Notes under the pieces: generated by a model
The model's input: only the letters and a program-made list of their open reading frames with translations
What the model was told of the DNA's origin: nothing
Databases searched by the model: none
Assembly (NCBI RefSeq): GCF_000313915.1
Contig: NZ_AMYT01000019.1
Coordinates: 20,079 to 84,078 of the forward strand
Length of the DNA stretch: 64,000 bases
Source: Catellicoccus marimammalium M35/04/3
Lineage (GTDB): Bacteria; Bacillota; Bacilli; Lactobacillales; Catellicoccaceae
Direction: 5' to 3'
Part shown: positions 34,965 through 44,525 of the stretch, one piece after another
Numbering within the stretch: position 1 is the stretch's first letter
How the letters are laid out: each line of letters starts with the position of its first letter
Made by a program: the position numbers and the translations under genes

Positions 34965-35630
34965 ATGAAAGAAAAAAATCGTCTCTACTGGCAATTTGCA
35001 GGTAGTTGTTTTTTACTTATTTTTGTCTTTTTTACTTATGTTGTTAAATTTTATCCCCAATCTCAATGGCTTCAACGCTTAGATCTTTGGGGGCAATCTC
35101 TCCAACAAATCATTACACCACAAAAAACTGCCTTTTTCCAATATCTTACTCAATTAGGCAGTGGACAAAATATTTTTATTTTTACTATTATTGTCCTTTG
35201 TTTATTGATTTTATTTCGACAAAAAATAGCCGCTCTTTGGTTTAGTTTTATGATGATTATGGGACCTATTTTAGGTACTTCTATTATCAAACAAGTCGTA
35301 CAACGTCCACGTCCACAAGGAATTCAACTTGTACATGAGACTACATTTAGTTTCCCTTCAGGACATACCATTGCAGCGATTTGTTGTTATGGAACGACTC
35401 TTCTAATCATTCATGTCTTAGTCAAAAATCGCTTATTAAAAGCGATAATGTCTCTTTTCTTTGCCTTCATCATTATTGGTATTTTAATGAGTCGAATTTA
35501 TTTAGGAGCTCATTTCTTATCTGATGTGATTGGTGGCGCAAGTTTTAGTTTAGGAATTCTTTGTTTAACCTATCCGATTTATCGACAAAAGCAATTTATT
35601 TATGATTTTAAAGGAAAAAGGAGAAAATAA
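34965..35630 (+). CDS. PAP2 family phosphatase (membrane)
   Basis: 221 residues with about six membrane segments and the full acid-phosphatase signature: KQVVQRPRP, FPSGH and SRIYLGAHFLSDVIGG, the last carrying the catalytic His. Likely removes phosphate from undecaprenyl pyrophosphate or phosphatidylglycerol phosphate at the outer face of the membrane. GGAGG ribosome site; 2 bp before ytqA. Confidence 0.92.
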   Translation: MKEKNRLYWQFAGSCFLLIFVFFTYVVKFYPQSQWLQRLDLWGQSLQQIITPQKTAFFQYLTQLGSGQNIFIFTIIVLCLLILFRQKIAALWFSFMMIMGPILGTSIIKQVVQRPRPQGIQLVHETTFSFPSGHTIAAICCYGTTLLIIHVLVKNRLLKAIMSLFFAFIIIGILMSRIYLGAHFLSDVIGGASFSLGILCLTYPIYRQKQFIYDFKGKRRK

Positions 35631-35632
35631 CG

Positions 35633-36592
35633 ATGACTTTCATCTATAGTAATGACCATAAACGATATCATACCTGGAACTACTTTTTACGTGAACGTTT
35701 TGGTGGAAAAGTATTTAAAGTACCCATTGATGGCGGTTTTGACTGCCCTAACCGAGACGGTACTGTCGCAAAAGGTGGTTGTACTTTCTGTAGTGTTTCT
35801 GGTTCTGGAGATATGATTATTGCTCCAACCGATCCTCTACCTGAACAATTTGTCAAAGAAGTAGATGCCATGCATCAAAAATGGCCTTCCGCACAACAAT
35901 TTTTAATTTACTTCCAAAACTTCACCAATACTCATGCTCCAGTTGAAATTATTAAAGAGCGTTATGAGCAAGTGATTCATCAACCTGGAGTTGTAGGTCT
36001 TTGTATTGGGACTCGTCCTGATTGTTTACCAGAAGAGACCATTGATTATCTAGCAGAAATTAATGAACAGATGTACGTCCTTGTTGAACTTGGGTTACAA
36101 ACGACTTACGAAGAAACAAGTGATCGCATTAACCGTGCACATACCTATGCCTGTTATGTAGATGCAGTAGAACGATTACGTAAAAGAAATATTGAAGTCT
36201 GCGTCCATTTAATTAATGGCTTACCAGGAGAAACTCCAGAAATGATGGTAGAAAATGTGCGTCGAGTGGTAAAAGATACAGATATTCAAGGAATGAAATT
36301 ACATTTAATGCATCTCATTAAAAATACAAAAATGATTCAGGATTACGAAAATGGAACATTAAAACTAATGGATAAAGATACTTATGTAAAAACGATTTGT
36401 GATCAGTTAGAATTAATTCCACCAGAAATTGTGATTCAACGAGTGACTGGAGATGCACCTTGGGATAGTTTAATTGGTCCAATGTGGTCGCGTCAAAAAT
36501 GGGAAGTTTTAAATGCCATTGATGAAGAATTAGTTCGTCGTGATTCTTATCAAGGAAAATACAATGCCAGAGAGGAGAATTACCATGCGTAG
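35633..36592 (+). CDS. ytqA: TIGR01212 family radical SAM protein (YtqA)
   Basis: 319 residues. Iron-sulfur cysteines Cys38, Cys50 and Cys53 in DCPNRDGTVAKGGCTFC, an arrangement specific to this Elp3-like family. Further motifs FQNFTNTHAP, CIGTRPDC and VELGLQTTYEET bind SAM and complete the barrel. The reaction is undefined, but YtqA and the methyltransferase YtqB are almost always coupled, pointing to a shared RNA modification. Overlaps ytqB by 8 bp. Confidence 0.93.
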   Translation: MTFIYSNDHKRYHTWNYFLRERFGGKVFKVPIDGGFDCPNRDGTVAKGGCTFCSVSGSGDMIIAPTDPLPEQFVKEVDAMHQKWPSAQQFLIYFQNFTNTHAPVEIIKERYEQVIHQPGVVGLCIGTRPDCLPEETIDYLAEINEQMYVLVELGLQTTYEETSDRINRAHTYACYVDAVERLRKRNIEVCVHLINGLPGETPEMMVENVRRVVKDTDIQGMKLHLMHLIKNTKMIQDYENGTLKLMDKDTYVKTICDQLELIPPEIVIQRVTGDAPWDSLIGPMWSRQKWEVLNAIDEELVRRDSYQGKYNAREENYHA

Positions 36593-37157
36593 CGCCATGC
36601 GATATAGTCATATCCTTTTAACAGAGGCACTTTCAGAAGGTGGTGTAGCGGTAGACGCTACGATGGGAAATGGAAATGATACCTTATTTTTGAGTCAATT
36701 ATTAGAAGATCAGGGACAAGTTTTTGCCTTTGATATTCAAGAGCAAGCTTTACAAAATACCAGGGAAAAATTAACTGAAAATCAGGCACCAGAAAATACC
36801 ACACTCTATCATTTAGGGCATGAAAAAATGGAAGAGGTTTTACCAGAAGATATTCAAATTCAAGCAGCGATTTTTAATTTAGGTTATCTACCAAAAAGTG
36901 ATAAAAAAATTATTACTCTTCCAGAAACGACATTAAAAGCATTTGAATTTATTTTAAATCATTTAGCGGTAGGTGGTCGTTTAGTTTGTGTACTTTATTA
37001 TGGACATGAGGGTGGAGAGGAAGAAAAAAATGCTGTATTATCTTATGCAGCTAAATTACCACAACAACAATATCAAGTGTTAACCTATCAATTTATTAAC
37101 CAAATTCATTGTCCACCGATTTGTCTTTGTATTGAAAAAATAAAAGAAGAGCATTAA
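36585..37157 (+). CDS. ytqB: class I SAM-dependent methyltransferase (YtqB)
   Basis: 190 residues from the ATG at 36585, with AGAGGAG ahead of it; upstream codons belong to ytqA's overlap. SAM motif AVDATMGNGNDTLFL, then FAFDIQEQAL and FNLGYLPKSDK, which mark the YtqB group. Probably a tRNA methyltransferase. Its TAA lies in the loop of the terminator shared with the convergent MFS gene, overlapping that gene's stop by 4 bp. Confidence 0.93.
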   Translation: MRSAMRYSHILLTEALSEGGVAVDATMGNGNDTLFLSQLLEDQGQVFAFDIQEQALQNTREKLTENQAPENTTLYHLGHEKMEEVLPEDIQIQAAIFNLGYLPKSDKKIITLPETTLKAFEFILNHLAVGGRLVCVLYYGHEGGEEEKNAVLSYAAKLPQQQYQVLTYQFINQIHCPPICLCIEKIKEEH

Positions 37158-37172
37158 ATGCTCTTCTTTTTT
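37142..37172. terminator. terminator containing both stop codons of ytqB and the MFS gene
   Basis: 14-base stem AAAAGAAGAGCATT / AATGCTCTTCTTTT; the two convergent stops overlap in the loop. Confidence 0.9.
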
Positions 37173-38617
37173 CTTTGCCATAAAAATAGTAATAGTAGAG
37201 AAATTGCCATAATTACAATAGAAACAAAGAAAATATGATGTAATCCACTATACATAATTGTGCGCAATGGATGCAAAATATTTTCTGGAATATTATGAGC
37301 AGTTTGTACGTTCATAAATTCATTTAAATCTTGTTTTTGAATTTGTGGATATTGTTTCATTGTATGGTTCATACTCATATTTAATACTGTTCCGTATACT
37401 GCTACCATTACAGATTGTCCTAAGGTACGGAATAATGTATTTAATGAAGTAGCACTACCGACAAGGTCTAATTCTACACTTTCTTGAACAGCAACCGTAG
37501 AAGTGGTCATACTCATTCCAAATCCAATTCCTAGTAGAATACCTGTAGCACAGAAAATAAGATATGGCGTAGCTAAAGGATAAATACTATAAATAATAGT
37601 TGCCACAAATAATAGGCTAGAGCCAATCATTAAAATTTGGTTAACAGAGCGTTTTACTAGTAATTTACCTACTAAGAATGAACCTACCATCCAAAAAATT
37701 GACATTGGTGCTAAAGCCATTCCACTTAAAGTAGCGCTCGTTCCATTTAATGTTTGTAGCCACATTGGTGTATATACTTCTACTCCAGTTAAAAAGCCAC
37801 TCACGCAAAAAGTTACGCAGTTAATAATTAGTACAATTTTAGATCCAAATAGACGTGGAGCGATAATCGGATCTTCCACTTTCTTTTCGACACGTAAAAA
37901 TAGCCAAAATAAAAGAGCACTCGCAACTAATAATACAACGATAGAGAAGCTAAATCCTTGCTCTCCAAAAATTTGGAACGCATATAAAAATAATAATAAG
38001 AAAGTCATTAATAATAATGAACCTTTCCAATCCAATTTTCCTGTACTATGATATTGACTTTTATCTTCTTGGAAGCCAAAAATCATCATTAAAATTACGA
38101 TAATACCGATAGGAACATTAATTAAAAAGATCCAATGCCAGCTCATATATTGAACAATCATTCCTCCAATTAAAGGAGCAACAATACTAGCAATCCCCCA
38201 AGCGGCATTATTTAATCCCATAATATTTGCTCGTTCTTCTGCTGTATATAGGTCAGCAATAATCGTTAAAGATAAAGGTAAAATAGAGCCAGCCCCAATT
38301 CCTTGAATGGCACGAGAGACAATTAAAAATTCCATACTTTGTGAGAAACCACAAAGAGTAGAACCAATAATAAAAATAGAAATTCCGATAATAAATACTG
38401 TTTTTCTCCCTTGGCGGTCGGCTAATTTTCCATAAATGGGTGTCATAATCGCACTCATTAATAAATAAATTGAAAATACCCAGTTCATAATCGCTAAACC
38501 ATCTAAAGAAGCAATGATTGTTGGCATCGCTGTCGTTACGATTGTTCCTTCAATGGCAGACATAAAAGTAGCGATAAACAAGGCAGTTGTAACTACTAAT
38601 TTTCTTTGTTTTGTCAT
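37154..38617 (-). CDS. MFS transporter, DHA2 (EmrB/QacA) family
   Basis: 487 residues, about 14 membrane segments. Motif A GKLADRQGRKTVFIIG, motif C-like GIASIVAPLIGGMI, and SAIEGTIVTTAMPTI in helix 1 (D/E-containing) are typical of proton-driven drug exporters of this family. A role in toxin or drug efflux is likely but not specific. No TetR/MarR regulator is adjacent. Confidence 0.9.
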   Translation of the reverse strand: MTKQRKLVVTTALFIATFMSAIEGTIVTTAMPTIIASLDGLAIMNWVFSIYLLMSAIMTPIYGKLADRQGRKTVFIIGISIFIIGSTLCGFSQSMEFLIVSRAIQGIGAGSILPLSLTIIADLYTAEERANIMGLNNAAWGIASIVAPLIGGMIVQYMSWHWIFLINVPIGIIVILMMIFGFQEDKSQYHSTGKLDWKGSLLLMTFLLLFLYAFQIFGEQGFSFSIVVLLVASALLFWLFLRVEKKVEDPIIAPRLFGSKIVLIINCVTFCVSGFLTGVEVYTPMWLQTLNGTSATLSGMALAPMSIFWMVGSFLVGKLLVKRSVNQILMIGSSLLFVATIIYSIYPLATPYLIFCATGILLGIGFGMSMTTSTVAVQESVELDLVGSATSLNTLFRTLGQSVMVAVYGTVLNMSMNHTMKQYPQIQKQDLNEFMNVQTAHNIPENILHPLRTIMYSGLHHIFFVSIVIMAISLLLLFLWQRKKKSI

Positions 38618-38646
38618 CTTCTTTCCTTTCTTTTTTGTATTTATTA

Positions 38647-38693
38647 CAACAAAAAAGAGGGACGAGTATATAGGCTCAGTCTCCTCTTTTGTG
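38647..38693 (-). terminator. terminator of metK
   Basis: Stem AAAAGAGG / CCTCTTTT with additional inner pairing; T-tract on the minus strand. Confidence 0.75.
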
Positions 38694-38700
38694 TTACTTA

Positions 38701-39885
38701 TTATTTAGTTAACGCAGCTTTTAATGCATCTACTTTATCTGTACGTTCCCATGGTAAATCTACATCGGTACGACCGAAGTGACCATAAGCTGCTGTTTGT
38801 TTATAAATTGGTCGACGTAAGTCTAACATTTTAATAATTCCTGCTGGGCGTAAATCAAAGACTTTACGAACGGCAGCAATTAATTGCTCTTCTGTATACT
38901 CACTAGTACCAAAAGTATCAATGGCAATAGATACAGGTTCTGCCACACCAATCGCATAAGCTAATTGAACTTCACATTTATGAGCTAAACCAGCAGCGAC
39001 AATATTTTTGGCAATATAGCGAGCAGCATAACTAGCAGAGCGGTCTACTTTTGTTGCATCTTTTCCTGAGAAAGCTCCACCACCATGACGAGCATATCCA
39101 CCATAAGTATCTACGATAATTTTACGTCCTGTTAATCCTGCATCTCCACAAGGGCCACCGATAACAAAACGGCCGGTTGGATTAATATAATATTTTGTAT
39201 CTTCATCTAATAATTCTTTTGGCATTACTTCGTCAATGACATAAGTACGCATATCTTTTTGAATTTGTTCTAAAGATACATCTGGATCATGTTGTGTACT
39301 TAAAACAATCGTATCAATACGTTTGGCTTTATCATTTTCATCATATTCTACCGTTACTTGTGCTTTTCCATCTGGACGTAAGTAAGGTAAAATTCCTTCT
39401 TTACGAACTTCTGCTAGACGTTTTGTTAAACGATGACTTAACGCAATTGGTAATGGCATTAATTCTTCTGTTTCATCAATCGCAAAACCAAACATTAAGC
39501 CTTGGTCTCCAGCACCTGTATCGCTATTTTCATCCGTAGATTGGTCTAACGCTTGGTCTACCCCTTGAGCAATGTCTGGAGATTGTTCATCAATCGCTAC
39601 TTGCACAGCACAAGTATCTCCATCAAAACCATATTTAGCACGAGTATAACCAGCATCTTTAATCGCTTGGCGAACGACTTTTTGAATATCAACATAAGTA
39701 CTTGTTGTAATTTCACCAAACACCAATACTAATCCAGTAGTTACCGCTGTTTCACAAGCAACGCGTGCCATTGGATCTTTTTCCAAAATCGCATCTAAAA
39801 TCGCATCACTAATTTGGTCCGCTAACTTATCTGGATGTCCTTCCGTTACGGATTCGGAAGTAAATAATTTTTTTTCTTTTTCCAT
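38701..39885 (-). CDS. metK: S-adenosylmethionine synthetase
   Basis: 394 residues, normal length. [21 protein letters not shown], the central [12 protein letters not shown] and [17 protein letters not shown] (P-loop-like) are all conserved. Makes SAM from methionine and ATP. Transcribed alone; translation is governed by an SMK-box riboswitch ending in its own GGGGG ribosome site 9 bases before the ATG. Confidence 0.98.
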   Translation of the reverse strand: MEKEKKLFTSESVTEGHPDKLADQISDAILDAILEKDPMARVACETAVTTGLVLVFGEITTSTYVDIQKVVRQAIKDAGYTRAKYGFDGDTCAVQVAIDEQSPDIAQGVDQALDQSTDENSDTGAGDQGLMFGFAIDETEELMPLPIALSHRLTKRLAEVRKEGILPYLRPDGKAQVTVEYDENDKAKRIDTIVLSTQHDPDVSLEQIQKDMRTYVIDEVMPKELLDEDTKYYINPTGRFVIGGPCGDAGLTGRKIIVDTYGGYARHGGGAFSGKDATKVDRSASYAARYIAKNIVAAGLAHKCEVQLAYAIGVAEPVSIAIDTFGTSEYTEEQLIAAVRKVFDLRPAGIIKMLDLRRPIYKQTAAYGHFGRTDVDLPWERTDKVDALKAALTK

Positions 39886-39894
39886 TTTTCTATT

Positions 39895-39962
39895 CCCCCT
39901 TAATGAATCGGTTACAAGGCATCTTTATCCGTACAGATAAATCCTATCGGGAAGCTGTAACG
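39895..39962 (-). promoter_or_regulatory. SMK box (SAM-III) riboswitch of metK
   Basis: Minus-strand RNA: GTTACAGCTTCCCGA at the 5' side pairs with GATGCCTTGTAACC, forming the closing stem GTTACA/TGTAAC; GGGGG at 39895-39899 is the ribosome site. The core GATGCCTTGTAACCG is the same as in known enterococcal SMK boxes. Bound SAM sequesters the ribosome site and stops metK translation. Confidence 0.9.
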
Positions 39963-39968
39963 TTTAAC

Positions 39969-39997
39969 ATTATAGCATTTATCTTTTCTCTTGCCAA
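39969..39997 (-). promoter_or_regulatory. promoter of metK
   Basis: Minus strand: -35 TTGGCA (39997-39992), 17-bp spacer, -10 TATAAT (39974-39969) with upstream TGC. Transcription would start right at the SMK box. Confidence 0.85.
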
Positions 39998-40030
39998 TAA
40001 AAAAACCGTGTCGCCCCCCGACACGGTTAT
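39998..40030 (-). terminator. terminator of the rsmG-parAB-ychF-DUF1129 operon
   Basis: 10-base stem AACCGTGTCG / CGACACGGTT; T-tract on the minus strand. Confidence 0.9.
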
Positions 40031-40039
40031 TTATTCTCG

Positions 40040-40753
40040 CTATGCACGAGTGAAAAAGCTACCTTTATAGCCCAATTTTCGTTTTAGTAATGTACGGATA
40101 CCATACACTGCTGCAGAAACCAATAATGTTAAAATTGGTGAGAAGGCTGGGTTCAAGCTTGTTGGTAAGAAGACCATCGTCATTTGTAAAATTGCCATCC
40201 AAATTAACATTAAGGCAGTAATAATCACTACAGATTTCCAAGTTTTTGGTTTTTTACTACGATCTGCTCCTGGACGATCATAGCGATAAATGAAGTGATA
40301 TAATGCCCAAAAGACAACTCCACCACAAGCAGCAGATAAAATCATAGAAGTAACTCCCATCATCATTGGTTTTTGTGAGAACAATCCAATGATTCCGCTC
40401 ATTGCTCCTAAAATCGCAAAGACCATCAAACTATTATCTAACCACATTTGCCAAAATGGCATTTCTTTTGGTGGTACTTTTGGTCCTTCTAAAATTAATT
40501 TCACGCATTCATCTACTGTACCAAATTGTTGACGAGCAGTTTCTCCTTTACGTTGCCCCTCTACTAATTTTGGTAATAATTCATTGAGTACACGTTCTTG
40601 TTTTTCTACATTGTAGTGATCACTTAATTTCTTTTTTAATTCATAAATATATTGTTCACTACGTTTAGATAATTTTTGTGCATATTGCTCATTTTCTGCT
40701 TTCATTTCCTCAAAGGATTTTTCATTTACTGTTTCTACCTTTTTTTCTGCCAT
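40040..40753 (-). CDS. DUF1129 family membrane protein
   Basis: 237 residues: charged, helical N-terminal half (about 1-100, many Lys/Glu), then four hydrophobic segments and a basic tail. Matches the DUF1129 layout common downstream of ychF in Lactobacillales. Function unknown. 11 bp after ychF, likely last gene of the operon. Confidence 0.85.
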   Translation of the reverse strand: MAEKKVETVNEKSFEEMKAENEQYAQKLSKRSEQYIYELKKKLSDHYNVEKQERVLNELLPKLVEGQRKGETARQQFGTVDECVKLILEGPKVPPKEMPFWQMWLDNSLMVFAILGAMSGIIGLFSQKPMMMGVTSMILSAACGGVVFWALYHFIYRYDRPGADRSKKPKTWKSVVIITALMLIWMAILQMTMVFLPTSLNPAFSPILTLLVSAAVYGIRTLLKRKLGYKGSFFTRA

Positions 40754-40764
40754 TATTAACTCTC

Positions 40765-41865
40765 CTATACGTTGAATCGGAATTCCATAATATCGCCATC
40801 TTGAACTACATAGTCTTTTCCTTCTAGACGGACACGACCTGCTTCTTTGGCTTTTGTCATAGAACCATATTTCATTAAATCATCAAAAGAAACAGTTTCC
40901 GCACGAATAAATCCACGTTCAAAGTCAGAGTGAATGATTCCTGCAGTTTGTGGTGCTTTCATACCACGTTTAAATGTCCAAGCACGAACTTCTTTTTCTC
41001 CAGCTGTAAAGTAAGTAGCTAATCCTAATAAATGATAAGCTGCACGAATTAATTGATCTAATCCTGATTCTTCAATGCCTAAAGCTTCTAAAAATTCTTG
41101 TTTTTCGTCCTCTTCTAATTCAGCAATTTCTTCTTCAGCACGAGCACAAACGGCAATGACTTCAGCACCTTCATTAGCAGCATATTCTTTTACGCTTTGT
41201 AAATAAGCATTATTTTCTAAATCAGCTAAATCTTCTTCTGCTACATTAGCTACATAAAGAACTGGTTTTGAAGTTAATAAGAATAAGTTACGGACGATGG
41301 GTTGTTCTTCCTCAGTAATTTCTACAGAACGTGCAGGTAAATTATTTTCTAATGCTTCTTTGATTTTCACCAATACATTATACTCTTTAACAGCTTCTGC
41401 ATCTTTTGTTTTAGCAATTTTTTGTACACGAGTAATACGTTTATCAACAGATTCTAAATCGGCTAAAATCAATTCTAAGTTGATGGTTTCAATATCAGAT
41501 AATGGATCTACTTTACCATCTACGTGAGTAATATTTTCATCATCAAAACAACGAACTACGTGGCAAATTGCATCCACATTACGAATGTTACTTAAAAATT
41601 GGTTCCCTAATCCTTCTCCTTTACTTGCTCCACGGACGATTCCAGCAATATCTGTAAATTCAAAAGTTGTAGGTACTGTTTTCTTTGGTGTAATTAATTC
41701 TGTTAATTTTTGCAAACGAGCATCTGGCACTTCAACAATCCCAACATTTGGTTCGATAGTCGCAAAAGGATAGTTTGCAGCTTCTGCTCCTGCTTTTGTA
41801 ATTGCGTTAAATAATGTTGATTTTCCTACATTAGGTAATCCAACAATTCCTGCGGTTAAAGACAT
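40765..41865 (-). CDS. ychF: redox-regulated ribosome-associated ATPase YchF
   Basis: 366 residues. Obg-like P-loop GLPNVGKSTLFNAITKAG at the N-terminus, switch region FTDIAGIVRGASKGEGLGNQFL, coiled-coil insert, and a C-terminal TGS domain (TFKRGMKAPQTAGIIHSDFERGFI). The NxxE-type G4 change makes this family ATP-specific. Overlaps the DUF951 gene by 10 bp. Confidence 0.97.
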   Translation of the reverse strand: MSLTAGIVGLPNVGKSTLFNAITKAGAEAANYPFATIEPNVGIVEVPDARLQKLTELITPKKTVPTTFEFTDIAGIVRGASKGEGLGNQFLSNIRNVDAICHVVRCFDDENITHVDGKVDPLSDIETINLELILADLESVDKRITRVQKIAKTKDAEAVKEYNVLVKIKEALENNLPARSVEITEEEQPIVRNLFLLTSKPVLYVANVAEEDLADLENNAYLQSVKEYAANEGAEVIAVCARAEEEIAELEEDEKQEFLEALGIEESGLDQLIRAAYHLLGLATYFTAGEKEVRAWTFKRGMKAPQTAGIIHSDFERGFIRAETVSFDDLMKYGSMTKAKEAGRVRLEGKDYVVQDGDIMEFRFNV

Positions 41866-42080
41866 GATTCTTCCTCTTTTCTTCTAATAATTTTTTTTAA
41901 TTTTTTATCAAACTCTGGTCGTGGCATCATAACGATTCGTTGACAATGACAACAACGAATCTTAATATCTGCCCCTACACGAGTAATTTCCCATTCATTT
42001 TTTTGTTGCTTTACAGGCAAGCTCGTTTGACAAGCATGTAGTTTTTTCATTGCAACAATATCTCCAATTTGATAATCCAT
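41856..42080 (-). CDS. DUF951 family protein
   Basis: 74 residues: YQIGDIVAMKKLHACQT..., WEITRVGADIKIRCCHCQRIVMMPR. A small beta-rich protein with a CxxC-like pair (CCHC). Conserved between parB and ychF in Firmicutes; function unknown. 2 bp after parB. Confidence 0.92.
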   Translation of the reverse strand: MDYQIGDIVAMKKLHACQTSLPVKQQKNEWEITRVGADIKIRCCHCQRIVMMPRPEFDKKLKKIIRRKEEESCL

Positions 42081-42082
42081 CC

Positions 42083-42937
42083 TTATCCTCCCTCTCCTAT
42101 TTCTAATTGGTCTAAAAAAGTAGCAAAGTCTGAATCATCAGCAAAAAGTAATTCAACTTTTTTCCCTTTTCGTTTTAATTCAACTGGGATTTGGAATTTA
42201 TGGCGTAATTCATTTTCTATTTTCTCTTCATAGATAGAACGAGCCTTTTGTTCTTTTTGTTTTTTTGATAATGCCTTTTCTTGCCATTCCTTTAAATGTT
42301 GTTCAACTTCTCGAGCGTTCCATTGTTCTGCGATAATTTTTTTAGCAAAAGCTAATTGTTCTTTTTCTGATTTTAATCCTAGAACTGCCCGAGCTTTCCC
42401 AACCGCTAATTCTTTATTCGTTACCATCTCTTGAATGGCTGGCGGTAAAGATAATAAGCGCAAATAATTGGCGATATAAGAACGACTTTTCCCTAAGCGC
42501 TGAGCTAACTGCTCTTGTGTAATGTTCAATTGCTTCATTAATGTATCATAAGACTGTGCTTCTTCTAATGGCGTCAAATCTTCTCGTTGTAAATTTTCTA
42601 ACACCGCAATTTGCATCATTTCTTCATCTGCTAATTGACGAACAATACAAGGAACCGTTTCTTTTTTTAATTTTTGACTCGCACGGAAACGGCGCTCTCC
42701 AGCAATAATTTCATAACCAAAAACAGAAGATTTTCGAACTAGAATCGGCTGAAAGATTCCATTTTTTTCAATAGATTGTGCTAATTCATCTAAGGCCGCT
42801 TCATCAAAAACTTTTCTTGGTTGATAAGGATTGGGACGCAATTGATCTAAGGCAATTTCTTCCACTACTTCTATTTCTAATTTTTCTTCTTCTGGAAAAA
42901 AGGCAGCCATTCCCCTTCCTAATCCATGATGGTTCAT
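42083..42937 (-). CDS. parB: chromosome partitioning protein ParB (Spo0J)
   Basis: 284 residues. Starts GLGRGMAAFF, with RPNPYQPRKVFDE and the CTP-binding GERRFRAS, then the helix-turn-helix ITQEQLAQRLGKSRSYIANYLRL that reads parS. Loads at parS as a CTP-dependent clamp and recruits SMC. A perfect parS lies 1.5 kb upstream. Overlaps parA by 4 bp. Confidence 0.97.
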   Translation of the reverse strand: MNHHGLGRGMAAFFPEEEKLEIEVVEEIALDQLRPNPYQPRKVFDEAALDELAQSIEKNGIFQPILVRKSSVFGYEIIAGERRFRASQKLKKETVPCIVRQLADEEMMQIAVLENLQREDLTPLEEAQSYDTLMKQLNITQEQLAQRLGKSRSYIANYLRLLSLPPAIQEMVTNKELAVGKARAVLGLKSEKEQLAFAKKIIAEQWNAREVEQHLKEWQEKALSKKQKEQKARSIYEEKIENELRHKFQIPVELKRKGKKVELLFADDSDFATFLDQLEIGEGG

Positions 42938-43683
42938 TGATCTACCTCCTCAACAAATTGTAAATAAGCTTGAGCTCCTTTGGAACGAGCATCATAATCC
43001 ATAATTGCTTTTCCATGACTTGGTGCTTCTGATAGACGGACATTACGAGGAATCACAGTTTGATAAACCTTGTCCTTAAAGTACTTACGCACCTCTTCGC
43101 CAACTTCCATTCCTAAATTTGTGCGAGCATCTTGCATCGTTAACAATACTCCTTCAATTTTTAATTGAGGATGAAAATGTTTTTGTACTAAACGCATTGT
43201 ATTCAATAATTGACTTAGTCCTTCTAAAGCATAATATTCACATTGCACAGGAATTAAGACAGAATCTGCTGCACAAAAAGCATTCAAAGTCATTAATCCT
43301 AAAGAAGGAGGACAATCAATAATAATATAATCCCACATTTCTTTTTCTTCTTGCAAGGCTTTCTGTAAAAAATATTCACGATGTTTTGCCTCAGCAATTT
43401 CGATGTCTGCTCCAGCTAATTGTACACTGGCAGGGGCTACACTTAATCCTTCACGATAAGTAGGTTGGATGATTTCGCGCAATGATTTTCGACCACGAAT
43501 CACATCATACATATCATAAGAAAATTGATAAACTCCAAGTCCACTCGTTGCATTTCCTTGGGCATCCAAATCAATTAGTAATACTTGATATCCTTTATCT
43601 GCTAAACCGGCTGCTAAGTTAATACTTGTGGTTGTTTTTCCTACGCCACCTTTTTGGTTAGAGACCGCAATGATTTTTTTCAT
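42934..43683 (-). CDS. parA: chromosome partitioning ATPase ParA (Soj)
   Basis: 249 residues. Deviant Walker A KGGVGKTTTSINLA at about 11-24, switch I DLDAQGNATSGLG, and Walker B IIIDCPPSLGLMT. Works with ParB in origin segregation and modulates DnaA. Follows rsmG by 11 bp in one operon. Confidence 0.97.
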   Translation of the reverse strand: MKKIIAVSNQKGGVGKTTTSINLAAGLADKGYQVLLIDLDAQGNATSGLGVYQFSYDMYDVIRGRKSLREIIQPTYREGLSVAPASVQLAGADIEIAEAKHREYFLQKALQEEKEMWDYIIIDCPPSLGLMTLNAFCAADSVLIPVQCEYYALEGLSQLLNTMRLVQKHFHPQLKIEGVLLTMQDARTNLGMEVGEEVRKYFKDKVYQTVIPRNVRLSEAPSHGKAIMDYDARSKGAQAYLQFVEEVDQ

Positions 43684-43694
43684 CTTTTGACCTC

Positions 43695-44411
43695 CTATAA
43701 TGGTTTTTTATTTGGAAGTCCTGGTTTACGAGGATATTTTTTAGGTGTCAATTTCCCTTTTTTCATAATGAACAATTGTCTTGGATCGTCACAAATTGGT
43801 AAAGCAAAAGTTTCTACTTCTACCGATGTAATTCCTAGCGCCTCTAATGCTTTTTTAGCTTCTGCTAATTCTTCACGTCCCTTACTTGCTTTTAAAGCAA
43901 TAAATAATCCATCTTTTTTTACTAAAGGAACACATAATTCAGCTAAGATATTTAAGCGTGCAACTGCTCTTGCAGTTACAACATCGAATTGTTCACGAAA
44001 TTCTGGATTTTGCCCAAAAGTTTCTGCTCGATCGTGGTAGCAACATACTCCATCTAACCCTAGTTCTTGGCATAAATGATTTAAAAATTGAATACGCTTA
44101 TTTAAAGAATCAACAATCGTGATTTTTAAATGAGGAAAGACAATTTTTAAAGGTAAGCTTGGAAAGCCAGCACCCGCCCCCACATCACAAACCGTAGTTA
44201 CTTCTTCCCAGTTTGTAGCTGAAATTAAAGAAAGAGAATCTAAAAAATGTTTCAAATAAACTTCATTTTTTTCTGTAATTGCCGTTAAATTCATTTTTTG
44301 ATTCCATTCCACTAAAATTTCATAGTATTTAGCAAACTGTTCTTTTTGTTTTTCTGTTAACTCTACTTGATAGTGATCCATTAAATATTGAATGAATGCT
44401 TCTTCTTGCAA
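43695..44411 (-). CDS. rsmG: 16S rRNA (guanine-N7) methyltransferase RsmG
   Basis: 238 residues. SAM-binding motif [16 protein letters not shown], then [13 protein letters not shown] and [12 protein letters not shown]. Methylates G527 of 16S rRNA. First gene of rsmG-parA-parB-DUF951-ychF-DUF1129. Longer C-terminal tail ends in basic [10 protein letters not shown]. Confidence 0.97.
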   Translation of the reverse strand: MQEEAFIQYLMDHYQVELTEKQKEQFAKYYEILVEWNQKMNLTAITEKNEVYLKHFLDSLSLISATNWEEVTTVCDVGAGAGFPSLPLKIVFPHLKITIVDSLNKRIQFLNHLCQELGLDGVCCYHDRAETFGQNPEFREQFDVVTARAVARLNILAELCVPLVKKDGLFIALKASKGREELAEAKKALEALGITSVEVETFALPICDDPRQLFIMKKGKLTPKKYPRKPGLPNKKPL

Positions 44412-44480
44412 CTTTTTTCCTCCTTCATCTTAGATTACTATTCAACTGTAACATAGAATAACTTCTCTTAACACTATAAA

Positions 44481-44498
44481 TTGTTTCACGTGAAACAA
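44481..44498. promoter_or_regulatory. parS centromere site
   Basis: Perfect match to TGTTTCACGTGAAACA (44482-44497), flanked by one more matching T/A pair. It lies between mnmG and rsmG, close to parAB and about 5.5 kb from oriC. Confidence 0.97.
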
Positions 44499-44525
44499 AA
44501 AAGAGTGGTGACCCACTCTTTTTTT
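44497..44525 (-). terminator. terminator of mnmEG
   Basis: Stem AAAGAGTGG / CCACTCTTT; its minus-strand T-tract runs directly into parS. Confidence 0.85.
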
